64,000 nucleotides of DNA from Lentilactobacillus fungorum (GTDB lineage: Bacteria; Bacillota; Bacilli; Lactobacillales; Lactobacillaceae): positions 364,300 through 428,299 of the forward strand of contig NZ_BNJR01000012.1 in NCBI RefSeq assembly GCF_016860605.1. The letters are read 5' to 3'. Below are positions 17,952 to 25,855 of the stretch, piece after piece. Numbering within the stretch: the stretch's first letter is position 1; each line of letters begins with the position of its first letter. Below the pieces are notes generated by a model, which did not search any database, was not told the DNA's origin, and saw only the letters and a program-made list of their open reading frames with translations. The translations under genes were made by a program, and so were the position numbers.

Positions 17952-19382
17952 ATGGCAGGCTCTCTTAAACACAATATTAGCTTATTTGGATTAGTATCAC
18001 TTGGCGCTGGCGGCGTTATTGGTAGTAGTTGGATTTATACCAACAGCCAGTTTTTTAAAGTATACGGCGCTGGCGGCGAAATTTTCGGCTTATTAATCGC
18101 TTCTGCGTTGGCAGTATTGGTTTCCCTGTCGTTCGCGGAATTATCAACGATCTTTTCTCGATCGGGTGGTGAAGTTGTCTATGGGTATGCGGCGTTTGGC
18201 AAGAAGGGCGCCTTGTTTGCCGGCTGGGCTTTATTGGGGGCGTATTTGAGCATTCTTGCATTTTTTGTCACCGCGTCTAGTTTGCTGATTTCGACGATTT
18301 TTCCCCAAATTGCGGTTGGGCCATACTACACATTTGCCGGGGTTCGCGTTCATTTAACGGAACTGGCCATTGGGGTGGCCTTTACGTTGCTGATTTTCTT
18401 GATCAATTACTACGGGGCCCAACTGACCGGGCGGGTTCAAATTTTATTGTTCCTGTTGCTGGTGATTTTGGGGTTGTCGTTGGTACTCGTTGGCTTTACT
18501 CAGGGAAATGCCGGTAATTTCTTACCTGCATTTTCGGCGGAGCAAAACAAGACCTCATCGATTTTCCGGTTTATTTTGCCAGCAATGACCTTCTTAACTG
18601 GTTGGGAATCGGTTGCTGTGATGGCTGAAGAGACTAACATCCCCAGAAAACGGATTGGTTTGGTGGTGGTGCTGTCAATTGTGATCGCCGCCCTATACTA
18701 CTGCTCGGTGTTGTTATCGTCAGCTTGGATTTATCCCTGGGAAAAGACGGCCACGATGCAGATGGGGACAATCGATGCGTTTAAGGCGGCTGGCTTTCCA
18801 ATTTTAAGCATCTTTGCATATATGATTTCCTTTTTAGGCTTAGCCACTAGTTTTCTATCACTGTTCGCGGCTGCTCCGAGATTGATTTTCTCCCTGGCAC
18901 GGGGAAACATTCTACCGACTGCCTTTACGAAAATTCACCCTAAGTACGGAACCCCAACCAACGCGTTATGGCTGGTATTAGCGTTGGTTTTAGGCTTAGG
19001 CTGGCTTGGCAAGGGAGCCTTGGTTTATTTCCTAGACATGGGTGGCTTCTTGATCGCACTAGCTTGGTCGTTTAGTACGTTTTGTCTATTAAACATTCGC
19101 CGGAAATATCCTATGCTAACGGGCGGCTTTCGTAATCGAAACTTAGTTGCGCCGACACTTGGCGGCCTGATTGCCTTGGGGGTTGCGTTGCTGACGCTCA
19201 TTCCCGGGACACCAGTGTCTTTGGTATGGCCGGCTGAATACGTGATTTTGGCTATTTGGGTGGTCCTTGGTTTGGTTAGTTATGGGATTAGCCGAAAGGA
19301 TCCAACCGTTTCTGCAGATTTCTTAGGCAGTCATTTGGATGCGGTGATCGATCCTAAAACGGCTGAGCATTCAGATGATTGA
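17952..19382 (+). CDS. APC-superfamily amino acid permease
   Basis: 476 residues with twelve hydrophobic helices. N-terminal APC signature ISLFGLVSLGAGGVIGSSWI, in which the GxG(I/V)IGSxW segment forms the substrate site. The start ATG 17952 is chosen because GGAGG (17937-17941) is 10 bp upstream; TTG 17946 is too close. A TATAAT box at 17901-17906 is a probable -10 element. Substrate cannot be read off; family members carry amino acids or polyamines. Single-gene unit between TetR debris and gapN. Confidence 0.87.
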   Translation: MAGSLKHNISLFGLVSLGAGGVIGSSWIYTNSQFFKVYGAGGEIFGLLIASALAVLVSLSFAELSTIFSRSGGEVVYGYAAFGKKGALFAGWALLGAYLSILAFFVTASSLLISTIFPQIAVGPYYTFAGVRVHLTELAIGVAFTLLIFLINYYGAQLTGRVQILLFLLLVILGLSLVLVGFTQGNAGNFLPAFSAEQNKTSSIFRFILPAMTFLTGWESVAVMAEETNIPRKRIGLVVVLSIVIAALYYCSVLLSSAWIYPWEKTATMQMGTIDAFKAAGFPILSIFAYMISFLGLATSFLSLFAAAPRLIFSLARGNILPTAFTKIHPKYGTPTNALWLVLALVLGLGWLGKGALVYFLDMGGFLIALAWSFSTFCLLNIRRKYPMLTGGFRNRNLVAPTLGGLIALGVALLTLIPGTPVSLVWPAEYVILAIWVVLGLVSYGISRKDPTVSADFLGSHLDAVIDPKTAEHSDD

Positions 19383-19957
19383 GTACATTTAATCGCTAAA
19401 TAATTGTGAAGGGCGTGGATAACCATAACCAGGCTCTTTTTATTTGTGGGAAACCGGCCAATTGAGTTGTGAAAATGAAGTATAATAGTGAAAATGGCGT
19501 TCGATATTTTACTAACTAATTTCATTAATTTAAGAAGGTTGTCATTTTTGATGGCGGCCTCGGCTGGAAACTTGAGATAAGGATCACTTGATGAGATACA
19601 AGAGATTAGTGCTACTGGCCGCAACTTGAACTTGGTGGCATGTTTAATTGTAACCGTTATCACAATAAAAAATTGTGAAAATCATTGGAAATTAATGAAA
19701 TAATATTGTAAAATTGACGTTAATAAATTCGATCTATTTTCATAAGCTAAAAATGAGCGACGCAAACTAGTTAGAAACCGCTAAGTAGGTTAGACCTTTC
19801 GAGGCTGTTAAAATAGTTGGTTTTACCAATAGAAACTACCGGTTTTAGGATTTTTGCTGGGATAGCTTGTAGTGGTTTGTGATTGTGGCGTTGGTCTAAG
19901 CTGATGACTCATTTGATCGAATTTCCATAATTTGAATGACGGAGAGGAGAATTGATT
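19383..19957. other. 570-bp intergenic region
   Basis: AT-rich. It contains several TTGTGAA words but no clear inverted repeat, RNA motif or credible small ORF. A weak hairpin with T-run near 19410-19445 may end the permease transcript. It must hold the gapN promoter. Confidence 0.4.
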
Positions 19958-21412
19958 TTGGATAGTATTAAAAATGAAGTAAAGACTTATCCAGCCTACC
20001 TCAAGGGGACATGGCAAGAAAGCCAATCTCATGAGACGATTGCGATTCAATCGCCTTGGAAGCACGATGTCATTGGGAATGTTCAAGCCGTCACTCAGTC
20101 AGAAGTAGATGAAAGTATTCATGCTGCTAAGGCGGCCCAAAAGCCATGGGCCAAGTTATCACTAGGTGATCGCGGTCAGTATCTCAATCGTTGGGCCGAT
20201 GAACTTGAAGCAACCAAGGATGAGATTGCGACGGCTGTCATGAATGAAGTTGGCAAGAATTTTAATGACGCTGAAAATGAAGTTCAACGAACCATTGATT
20301 TAATCCGGTATACGGTTCAAGAGGCATTACACATGCACGGTCAAAGTATCCGTGGTGACGGTTTTCCAGGTGGTTCAAAAGAAAAACTGGGGATCATCGA
20401 GCGAGTGCCACTTGGTGTTGTTCTAGCGATTTCACCATTTAATTATCCAGTTAATCTAGCCGCTTCTAAGATTGCGCCAGCATTGATGGCTGGTAATGCC
20501 GTGATTTTCAAACCGGCAACTCAAGGGTCAATCAGTGGCATCAAGATGATTCAGGCTTTGGATCGGGCAGGCTTTCCACAAGGGATTCTCAGCTTAGTCA
20601 CTGGCCACGGTTCAGTTATTGGTGATTACTTAACTGAACACCCAGACATTAACATGATCAGTTTTACCGGTAGCACCCGAACGGGTAAACATCTGTCGCA
20701 AAAATCAATCATGATTCCACTGGTATTGGAACTTGGCGGCAAGGACCCGGCAATTGTCTGCGATGATGCAGATTTGGATGTTACTGCTGATAATATTATT
20801 AAGGGTGCTTATGCTTATTCTGGTCAACGCTGCACGGCCGTTAAACGGGTCTTGGTCGATGATAAGGTAGCCGATGAGTTAGTTGCCAAATTAAAAGAAA
20901 AAGTTGAAAATTTATCAGTTGGTTCCCCGGTTAATGACAGCACAATTGTGCCATTAATTGATAACAAAGCTGCGGATTTTGTTCAGGGATTAATCGATGA
21001 TGCCCTTGATAAGGGGGCGACGTTGGTCACTGGCAATCAGCGGGATGGTAATCTACTCGCACCAACCCTGCTTGATCATGTGACTCAGGAGATGGAGATT
21101 GCGTGGGTTGAACCATTTGGCCCCGTATTGCCAATTATTCGGGTTCATTCGCTGGATGAAGCCATTGAGATTGCAAACAAATCCAAGTTTGGACTCCAGG
21201 CCAGCGTCTTTACTCAAGATATCGATAAAGCAATCCAAATTGCCGGCGCTGTTGAGGTTGGGACGGTTCAAGTAAACGGTCGCCCACAACGGGGACCTGA
21301 CAATTTCCCATTCCTGGGGGTTAAGGCTTCTGGAATGGGTACTCAAGGTGTTCATAATAGTATTTTATCAATGTCAAGAGAAAAATTGACGGTCATTAAC
21401 TTAAAACGGTAA
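19958..21412 (+). CDS. gapN: NADP-dependent non-phosphorylating glyceraldehyde-3-phosphate dehydrogenase
   Basis: 484 residues if TTG 19958 is the start (GAGAGGAGA is 8 bp upstream; TTG 19952 lies too near it). Oxidises glyceraldehyde 3-phosphate straight to 3-phosphoglycerate, making NADPH and bypassing one ATP step. GapN hallmarks are present: AISPFNYPVNLAASKIAPAL, KPATQGSISG, FTGSTRTGK, LELGGKDPAIV with the catalytic Glu (about 255), SGQRCTAVKRV with the catalytic Cys (about 288), and EPFGPVLPIIRV. These match Streptococcus GapN closely in memory, against the looser fit of other aldehyde dehydrogenases. It stands alone; a terminator and a parS-like site follow. Confidence 0.9.
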   Translation: MDSIKNEVKTYPAYLKGTWQESQSHETIAIQSPWKHDVIGNVQAVTQSEVDESIHAAKAAQKPWAKLSLGDRGQYLNRWADELEATKDEIATAVMNEVGKNFNDAENEVQRTIDLIRYTVQEALHMHGQSIRGDGFPGGSKEKLGIIERVPLGVVLAISPFNYPVNLAASKIAPALMAGNAVIFKPATQGSISGIKMIQALDRAGFPQGILSLVTGHGSVIGDYLTEHPDINMISFTGSTRTGKHLSQKSIMIPLVLELGGKDPAIVCDDADLDVTADNIIKGAYAYSGQRCTAVKRVLVDDKVADELVAKLKEKVENLSVGSPVNDSTIVPLIDNKAADFVQGLIDDALDKGATLVTGNQRDGNLLAPTLLDHVTQEMEIAWVEPFGPVLPIIRVHSLDEAIEIANKSKFGLQASVFTQDIDKAIQIAGAVEVGTVQVNGRPQRGPDNFPFLGVKASGMGTQGVHNSILSMSREKLTVINLKR

Positions 21413-21443
21413 TGACCGATTGGGTAACAGAATGATACGTTGA

Positions 21444-21459
21444 TGTTTCACATGAAACA
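21444..21459. other. parS-like centromere site
   Basis: TGTTTCACATGAAACA differs by one central base from the ParB-binding consensus TGTTTCACGTGAAACA. It lies in a gap, between gapN and its terminator. Established: Firmicute parS sites cluster around oriC and load ParB/Spo0J. Confidence 0.75.
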
Positions 21460-21465
21460 CGATTA

Positions 21466-21534
21466 AAAACCACGGATTTAGCGCACATTCCACTGAGGTA
21501 GTGAGATGTCGGGCTGACGATCCGTGGTTTTTTT
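21466..21534 (+). terminator. terminator after gapN
   Basis: AAAACCACGGAT (21466-21477) pairs with ATCCGTGGTTTT, followed by a T-run; the loop is about 42 bases. Confidence 0.65.
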
Positions 21535-21644
21535 GAAATGATAGTTATTGGCTGTTTTTTTACGCTAGTTAGGACGTGGCAAAAGTTAGTATTAGTTTTG
21601 TGATGATGATTTCTAAACTTAGAAGATGGAATACGATAATTCGT

Positions 21645-22901
21645 TTATTTAGCGGAGATTGTTTCTTGAGAATCTCGATATAGCAGAACCTTTTTTTCAG
21701 TTTTGACAGTCACTCGACCATTTTTAATAATGAAAAGTCGCTCAGGAATGTCAATGACAGCATCATTTTTCTTTTTAGTATCTAATAATACTAAGTCAGC
21801 TCTATCGCTTTCATTAATTCCGTAATTTGTTAGTCTAAGTGCTTTTGCGGGATTATATGTTAACATATCTAAGACAGTGGGCAAATCCGATAAACCACCT
21901 AAGTGAGAAACTGGTATAGCTAAGAAGCCAACTTGCATGATATCGCCATTCCCATAGGGGGTAAAAGGATTACGAATATTATTTGTTGACAATGAAACAT
22001 TAACGCCACCATCACGGAGCTTTCGAACAGGGGTGACACATCGACGGACATTGTATGCATCATTGCGCCCGCCTAAATGCAAATCTGTTTCTGGTAATGA
22101 CATGACATTGATTTGTGCCTCGTGCATCAATTCAATGATTGGTTGAAGCTGTTCAGGCGGTAATGCCGCCAAGGCTGTTTCATGACCAACAGAAACTCGT
22201 CCTTGCATTCCTTCTTCGATAGTCTTACGAGCAATGTAATCAATCGTGATGTTATCAGCATCGTCAAAAAAATCCTGATGAAAATCAATATCCTTATCAT
22301 ATTTTTTAGCCAATTGAAAAATAAAATCAATGTGTTGTTTAGGACTGGGGTCAACGTAAGGGATGCCACCTACAACATCAGCTCCCATTTGCATTGCTTG
22401 ATCCATCATTTCAGTCATCCCTGGTAGTTTGAATATGCCATCCTGTGGGAATGCAACTATCTGAATATCGATCATATCTTTGTATTCGTCTTTTAATTGG
22501 AGAATAGTTTTAAATCCATCAAAGCCGGTTTCAGGAGAAAATTCTGCGTGGGTTCTCATACTAGTAACTCCGTGGGAAATTTCCATCTCAAGGGCTGCCT
22601 TTGCGCGTTTATATATATCCTCTCTTGTAAACATTGGCTTAGCCTTTGCCGTAACTTCAATTGCTTCTTTGAGCGTTCCAGACTGATTATGAACTCGATT
22701 AGAAATCAAAGCCTTGTCTAAATGAATATGAGATTCAACTAACCCGGGGATTAAAACATGCCCATCACCGTTAATTATTTTTTTGGTTGGTTCATCAATT
22801 GGACAAGGAGAAATTTGTTTGATCTTGTTACCTTGGATTGCAACATTCATAAGCGGCTTGTTATCACTAATCCGTACATTCTTTAATAAGAGATCTACCA
22901 T
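21645..22901 (-). CDS. amidohydrolase, cytosine deaminase/YahJ-like
   Basis: 418 residues, cytosolic metallo-dependent hydrolase. The motifs in order: LIPGLVESHIHLDKA (HxH metal ligands, about 60), VDPSPKQHIDFIF, DIDFHQDFFDDAD (about 210), VSVGHETALAAL (His ligand, about 240) and STNNIRNPFTPYGNGD (about 310). Family members have Asp at the first Asn of STNN (compare HDD in CodA, SDN in AtzC as I recall them), so a canonical metal ligand/base is replaced here. Divergent from the DUF1097 gene and one operon away from allFG-allH-carbamate kinase, as E. coli yahJ is near yahEFG and yahI. It probably prepares a cyclic or substituted ureide/amide for the carbamoyl-transfer step (inference). A cre-like site lies at 22959. 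Confidence 0.8.
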   Translation of the reverse strand: MVDLLLKNVRISDNKPLMNVAIQGNKIKQISPCPIDEPTKKIINGDGHVLIPGLVESHIHLDKALISNRVHNQSGTLKEAIEVTAKAKPMFTREDIYKRAKAALEMEISHGVTSMRTHAEFSPETGFDGFKTILQLKDEYKDMIDIQIVAFPQDGIFKLPGMTEMMDQAMQMGADVVGGIPYVDPSPKQHIDFIFQLAKKYDKDIDFHQDFFDDADNITIDYIARKTIEEGMQGRVSVGHETALAALPPEQLQPIIELMHEAQINVMSLPETDLHLGGRNDAYNVRRCVTPVRKLRDGGVNVSLSTNNIRNPFTPYGNGDIMQVGFLAIPVSHLGGLSDLPTVLDMLTYNPAKALRLTNYGINESDRADLVLLDTKKKNDAVIDIPERLFIIKNGRVTVKTEKKVLLYRDSQETISAK

Positions 22902-22958
22902 AATTGCACCTCGCTAGTTCATTCTTAACTACCAATGTCAAATATTGCGCCAACTGAT

Positions 22959-22972
22959 AGTAAGCGCTTACA
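22959..22972. promoter_or_regulatory. cre-like site upstream of amidohydrolase
   Basis: AGTAAGCGCTTACA matches the CcpA consensus TGWNANCGNTNWCA at 13 of 14 positions and is palindromic in its core. Confidence 0.6.
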
Positions 22973-23054
22973 AGTCCTATTCTACATATTTTTTTAATTG
23001 GTGCATTGGCTTTCGAGTATAATAACCGTATTTATTTTTATCCATAGCGGCTAA

Positions 23055-23068
23055 TGTAAACGCTTACT
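23055..23068. promoter_or_regulatory. cre-like site upstream of DUF1097 gene
   Basis: TGTAAACGCTTACT matches TGWNANCGNTNWCA at 13 of 14 positions, 93 bp before ATG 23161. Confidence 0.6.
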
Positions 23069-23160
23069 TTACTGAGTATGATTACTTTGTTTAAGAAATT
23101 AGTTAGTAAATAGTGATTTCAATCACACAATTTTTTGAATTTGAAAGGAGTATTGTACCT

Positions 23161-23727
23161 ATGAAGACTAGTTTATCAATCAGTAAAGAGGCATTATACA
23201 GTGCACTTGGAATTGGCATATTCACTTTATTTTATGGATTGCTTTCCGGCTTGCTTGAATTCTGGATGGCGCCTGTGGCTTTTATTACTTCAGCTTTTTA
23301 TGCTGGGTATGGGTCGAAGCAAAATACATCAGTTAACGTTTCACTTAGCTTTGGAATGGGTATAATTTGGGGGTTGATTGCATACAGCCTATTCCAAATT
23401 CAGAACATGAACATGTTATTATGGACCTCATTGGTATTTGGCGTCATGGCATTTATTGCCATTATTCTTCAAGGAACGATCCTTTCATTTACTAGAATTC
23501 CTGCTTGGCTTCTCAGTTGGGGAACGTTTATGGAAATTTCATTGAATAAACCGATTACAAACTGGCCACTTTTTGTGGTTGAACTTTCAGCATGTATGCT
23601 ACTCGGTATTTATTTTTTGGACTTTGGTTCCAATCTATTTAAAAAATTCATGTATATTTGGTTTCCTGGAAAAATGTCTTCGGAAAAATCATCTATTGAT
23701 GATGATAAACAAAATAGTCAAAGCTAA
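23161..23727 (+). CDS. DUF1097 family membrane protein
   Basis: 188 residues from ATG 23161, with ribosome-binding site AAGGAG 10 bp upstream; the longer frame to 23113 has no site. Five to six hydrophobic helices and a charged C-terminal tail. The pattern (YSALGIGIFTLFYGLLSG, FITSAFYAGYGSK, LSFGMGIIWGL) fits the DUF1097 family, whose function is unknown. Divergent from the amidohydrolase and convergent with carbamate kinase, inside the cre-controlled block, so a transport or substrate-entry role for the same pathway is plausible but unproven. Confidence 0.72.
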   Translation: MKTSLSISKEALYSALGIGIFTLFYGLLSGLLEFWMAPVAFITSAFYAGYGSKQNTSVNVSLSFGMGIIWGLIAYSLFQIQNMNMLLWTSLVFGVMAFIAIILQGTILSFTRIPAWLLSWGTFMEISLNKPITNWPLFVVELSACMLLGIYFLDFGSNLFKKFMYIWFPGKMSSEKSSIDDDKQNSQS

Positions 23728-23829
23728 AAGCCCCTAAATTTGTGGCTCACGGAGTCAAAGGCTAGCTCTTATTTGTATTAAAAGCATACGATAATCATTT
23801 ACTTGATCACGGGATTTACCACAACAAAC

Positions 23830-23900
23830 AATCTAAGATTGGGTCCGAGTAGGAACTGATTAATTTCAGCTTCTAACCGGACCCAATCTTAGATTATTTT
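23830..23900. terminator. terminator between convergent genes
   Basis: An 18-bp perfect stem (AATCTAAGATTGGGTCCG, 23830-23847, with its complement at 23878-23895) followed by ATTTT. It can stop both DUF1097 and carbamate kinase transcription. Confidence 0.75.
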
Positions 23901-24006
23901 AATGATGAAGATTATATTCGCCAAATAGTCAAGACCTCACTATTATTAATTTAACGATCATTAGGATATTAACGTCATCTAAGTTGTTTCATAGTGACTT
24001 TTAAAA

Positions 24007-24966
24007 CTATTTCGCAACGGCGACAATATTTTCATTAATAATTGTTGTGCCTTCTTCACCTGCAATAATGTCTTTAACGGCTTCTAATGCGCCAATTACT
24101 GCAGGGTTGCCAGTGTTACGAACAAAGTCAGTAGCTGCTTCGACTTTAGGCAGCATGCTACCTTTAGCGAATTCATCTGCATCAATATGCTGTTGAAGCT
24201 CATCAAGGCCAACTTTCTTAAGCTCAATAGCGTCTGGCTTACCATAGTTATAAAAAACGCCACCAACAGAGGTTAGAATAATCAATTTATCTGCATTTAT
24301 TAACTGAGCAATTTTTGAGGCACTGAAGTCCTTGTCAATAACGGCCTCCGTCCCAACTAATTTGTTATCTTTCTTGATAACTGGGACGCCGCCACCACCT
24401 GATACAATTGGCACAATCCCATCATCTACGACTTGCCTAATAGCTCGATACTCATTGATTTCCAAAGGTCTGGGTGACGGTACTATTCGCCTATACCCAC
24501 GACCGGCATCTTCCATTAATTGCCAATTAGGATGGGCGCTTTTAATATCAGCTAGTTCAGATTCTGTATAGAACGGGCCAATTGGCTTTGATGGGTTCTG
24601 AAACGCGGGATCATTTTCTGCAACAATTGTCTGGGTTATGATTGTTATCACATCTTTATCAATTCCTGATTTTAATAACTCTTCACGCATGGCATTCTGG
24701 AACCAGTATCCAAGACTTCCTTGGGTCATCGCACCGCAGGTATCCAACGGCATTGCAGGATTATCCGGCGTATCAGCAGCAGATTGCTGTAGTAAAAGAT
24801 TCCCAACTTGGGGACCATTACCGTGAGTGATGATTAATTGATCACCGTTTTTAATAAAATTAACTAATTCTTTTGCTGTTTTTTTAACAGCATTCATTTG
24901 TGCCGAAGCTGATGCGTCTTTTGAAAGGATAGCGTTACCTCCCAGAGCAACAACAATTTTTGCCAA
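24007..24966 (-). CDS. allK: carbamate kinase
   Basis: 319 residues, starting at TTG 24966 behind AGGAGG. Converts carbamoyl phosphate plus ADP to ATP, CO2 and ammonia. Motifs: VVALGGNAIL at the start, THGNGPQVGNLLLQ, a VSGGGGVPV loop near 210 and the VIDKDFSASKIAQ nucleotide-site segment. Third gene of the operon after allFG and allH, 28 bp downstream of allH. No ornithine carbamoyltransferase or arginine deiminase gene is near, so this copy serves the AllFGH-like transcarbamylase rather than the arginine deiminase route. The symbol rests on context. Confidence 0.93.
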   Translation of the reverse strand: MAKIVVALGGNAILSKDASASAQMNAVKKTAKELVNFIKNGDQLIITHGNGPQVGNLLLQQSAADTPDNPAMPLDTCGAMTQGSLGYWFQNAMREELLKSGIDKDVITIITQTIVAENDPAFQNPSKPIGPFYTESELADIKSAHPNWQLMEDAGRGYRRIVPSPRPLEINEYRAIRQVVDDGIVPIVSGGGGVPVIKKDNKLVGTEAVIDKDFSASKIAQLINADKLIILTSVGGVFYNYGKPDAIELKKVGLDELQQHIDADEFAKGSMLPKVEAATDFVRNTGNPAVIGALEAVKDIIAGEEGTTIINENIVAVAK

Positions 24967-24994
24967 TTTACTTTCCTCCTACGTTTATATTGTT

Positions 24995-25855
24995 TTATAG
25001 ATTCGAATGCAAATTTTGAAGTATTGTAAATGCTGCGTACATTCCTAACAAGGTATCTGTTCCTGAAGTATGACCAAAGTCTTGAATGGCGAGCATGGCA
25101 GGTTGTAATTGCGCAATTTCCCCAACTTGGAGAACTTTTAAAAATGCGACCATCTTTTTTGAAGTGTAACCTTCAAGCGTTGCATTAATGTATGATTCTG
25201 AGACATCTGTTGTTCCGCCAAGTTGAAGTCTATGACGAACGGAATTCTGCCATGTTGTTAATTGCGGATAACGCGCTGCTGTTAGAATAGATAGATTGCC
25301 AACCATAATATCATCGCCACTTGGTGTCAGGCCGCGACCGCGTCCATATAAAAAATTTAATGTCTTAGTTTGTTCAGCGGTAGATTGGCTTAATCGAATC
25401 ATATCTACCACTTTTTGCGGGGTATATTGATTGCCTAATCCCCAGTCTTCAGCAAAATTGATCACTTTAAATACATCGATGATTTGTTCAAGCGAAATTC
25501 TATCAAAAGTTATTTTAGGAAGCTGCAAATCAATTTCCACTAAGTCAGAGAGTGAAATAATCTTAATAGCCATGTTTGTATAAATAAAGAATTGTTCTTT
25601 TGTATAGAGAACTCGGTCGCCAACATCCACGTCTTTCAGTAAACTTTCCATATACTCGTCGTCAATCGTAATTCCAGTGGCCGAAAGCGATTCTGAAATA
25701 TTACCGACGTGGCATAATAAATTAGGAAATTTAATGTTAAAGCTATGTTGAAACACGGTACTGACAATTCCGTGATCCTTGTTAGACAAATGGAGAGGGA
25801 GCATATTGCTCTTCTCTCCACTTACTTGCTTTTGATTATGGTTCATAAATATCAC
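24995..25855 (-). CDS. allH: AllH-like subunit of oxamate-type carbamoyltransferase (DUF2877)
   Basis: 286 residues if GTG 25855 is used, directly after the stop of the preceding gene; ATG 25846 and ATG 25801 are alternatives. The C-terminal half carries the two DUF2877 signatures known from E. coli YlbF/AllH and YahE: GRGRGLTPSGDDIMVG (about 165) and FGHTSGTDTLLG (near the end). Established: AllF, AllG and AllH together form oxamic transcarbamylase, interconverting oxalurate plus phosphate with oxamate plus carbamoyl phosphate. The position between the AllF-AllG fusion and carbamate kinase supports the same chemistry. Confidence 0.87.
   Translation of the reverse strand: MIFMNHNQKQVSGEKSNMLPLHLSNKDHGIVSTVFQHSFNIKFPNLLCHVGNISESLSATGITIDDEYMESLLKDVDVGDRVLYTKEQFFIYTNMAIKIISLSDLVEIDLQLPKITFDRISLEQIIDVFKVINFAEDWGLGNQYTPQKVVDMIRLSQSTAEQTKTLNFLYGRGRGLTPSGDDIMVGNLSILTAARYPQLTTWQNSVRHRLQLGGTTDVSESYINATLEGYTSKKMVAFLKVLQVGEIAQLQPAMLAIQDFGHTSGTDTLLGMYAAFTILQNLHSNL

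Noticed and set aside
19331..20086. Minus-strand ORFs of 87-110 codons around the gapN upstream region
   Set aside because: They overlap coding or promoter sequence, lack ribosome-binding sites and have non-protein-like composition.
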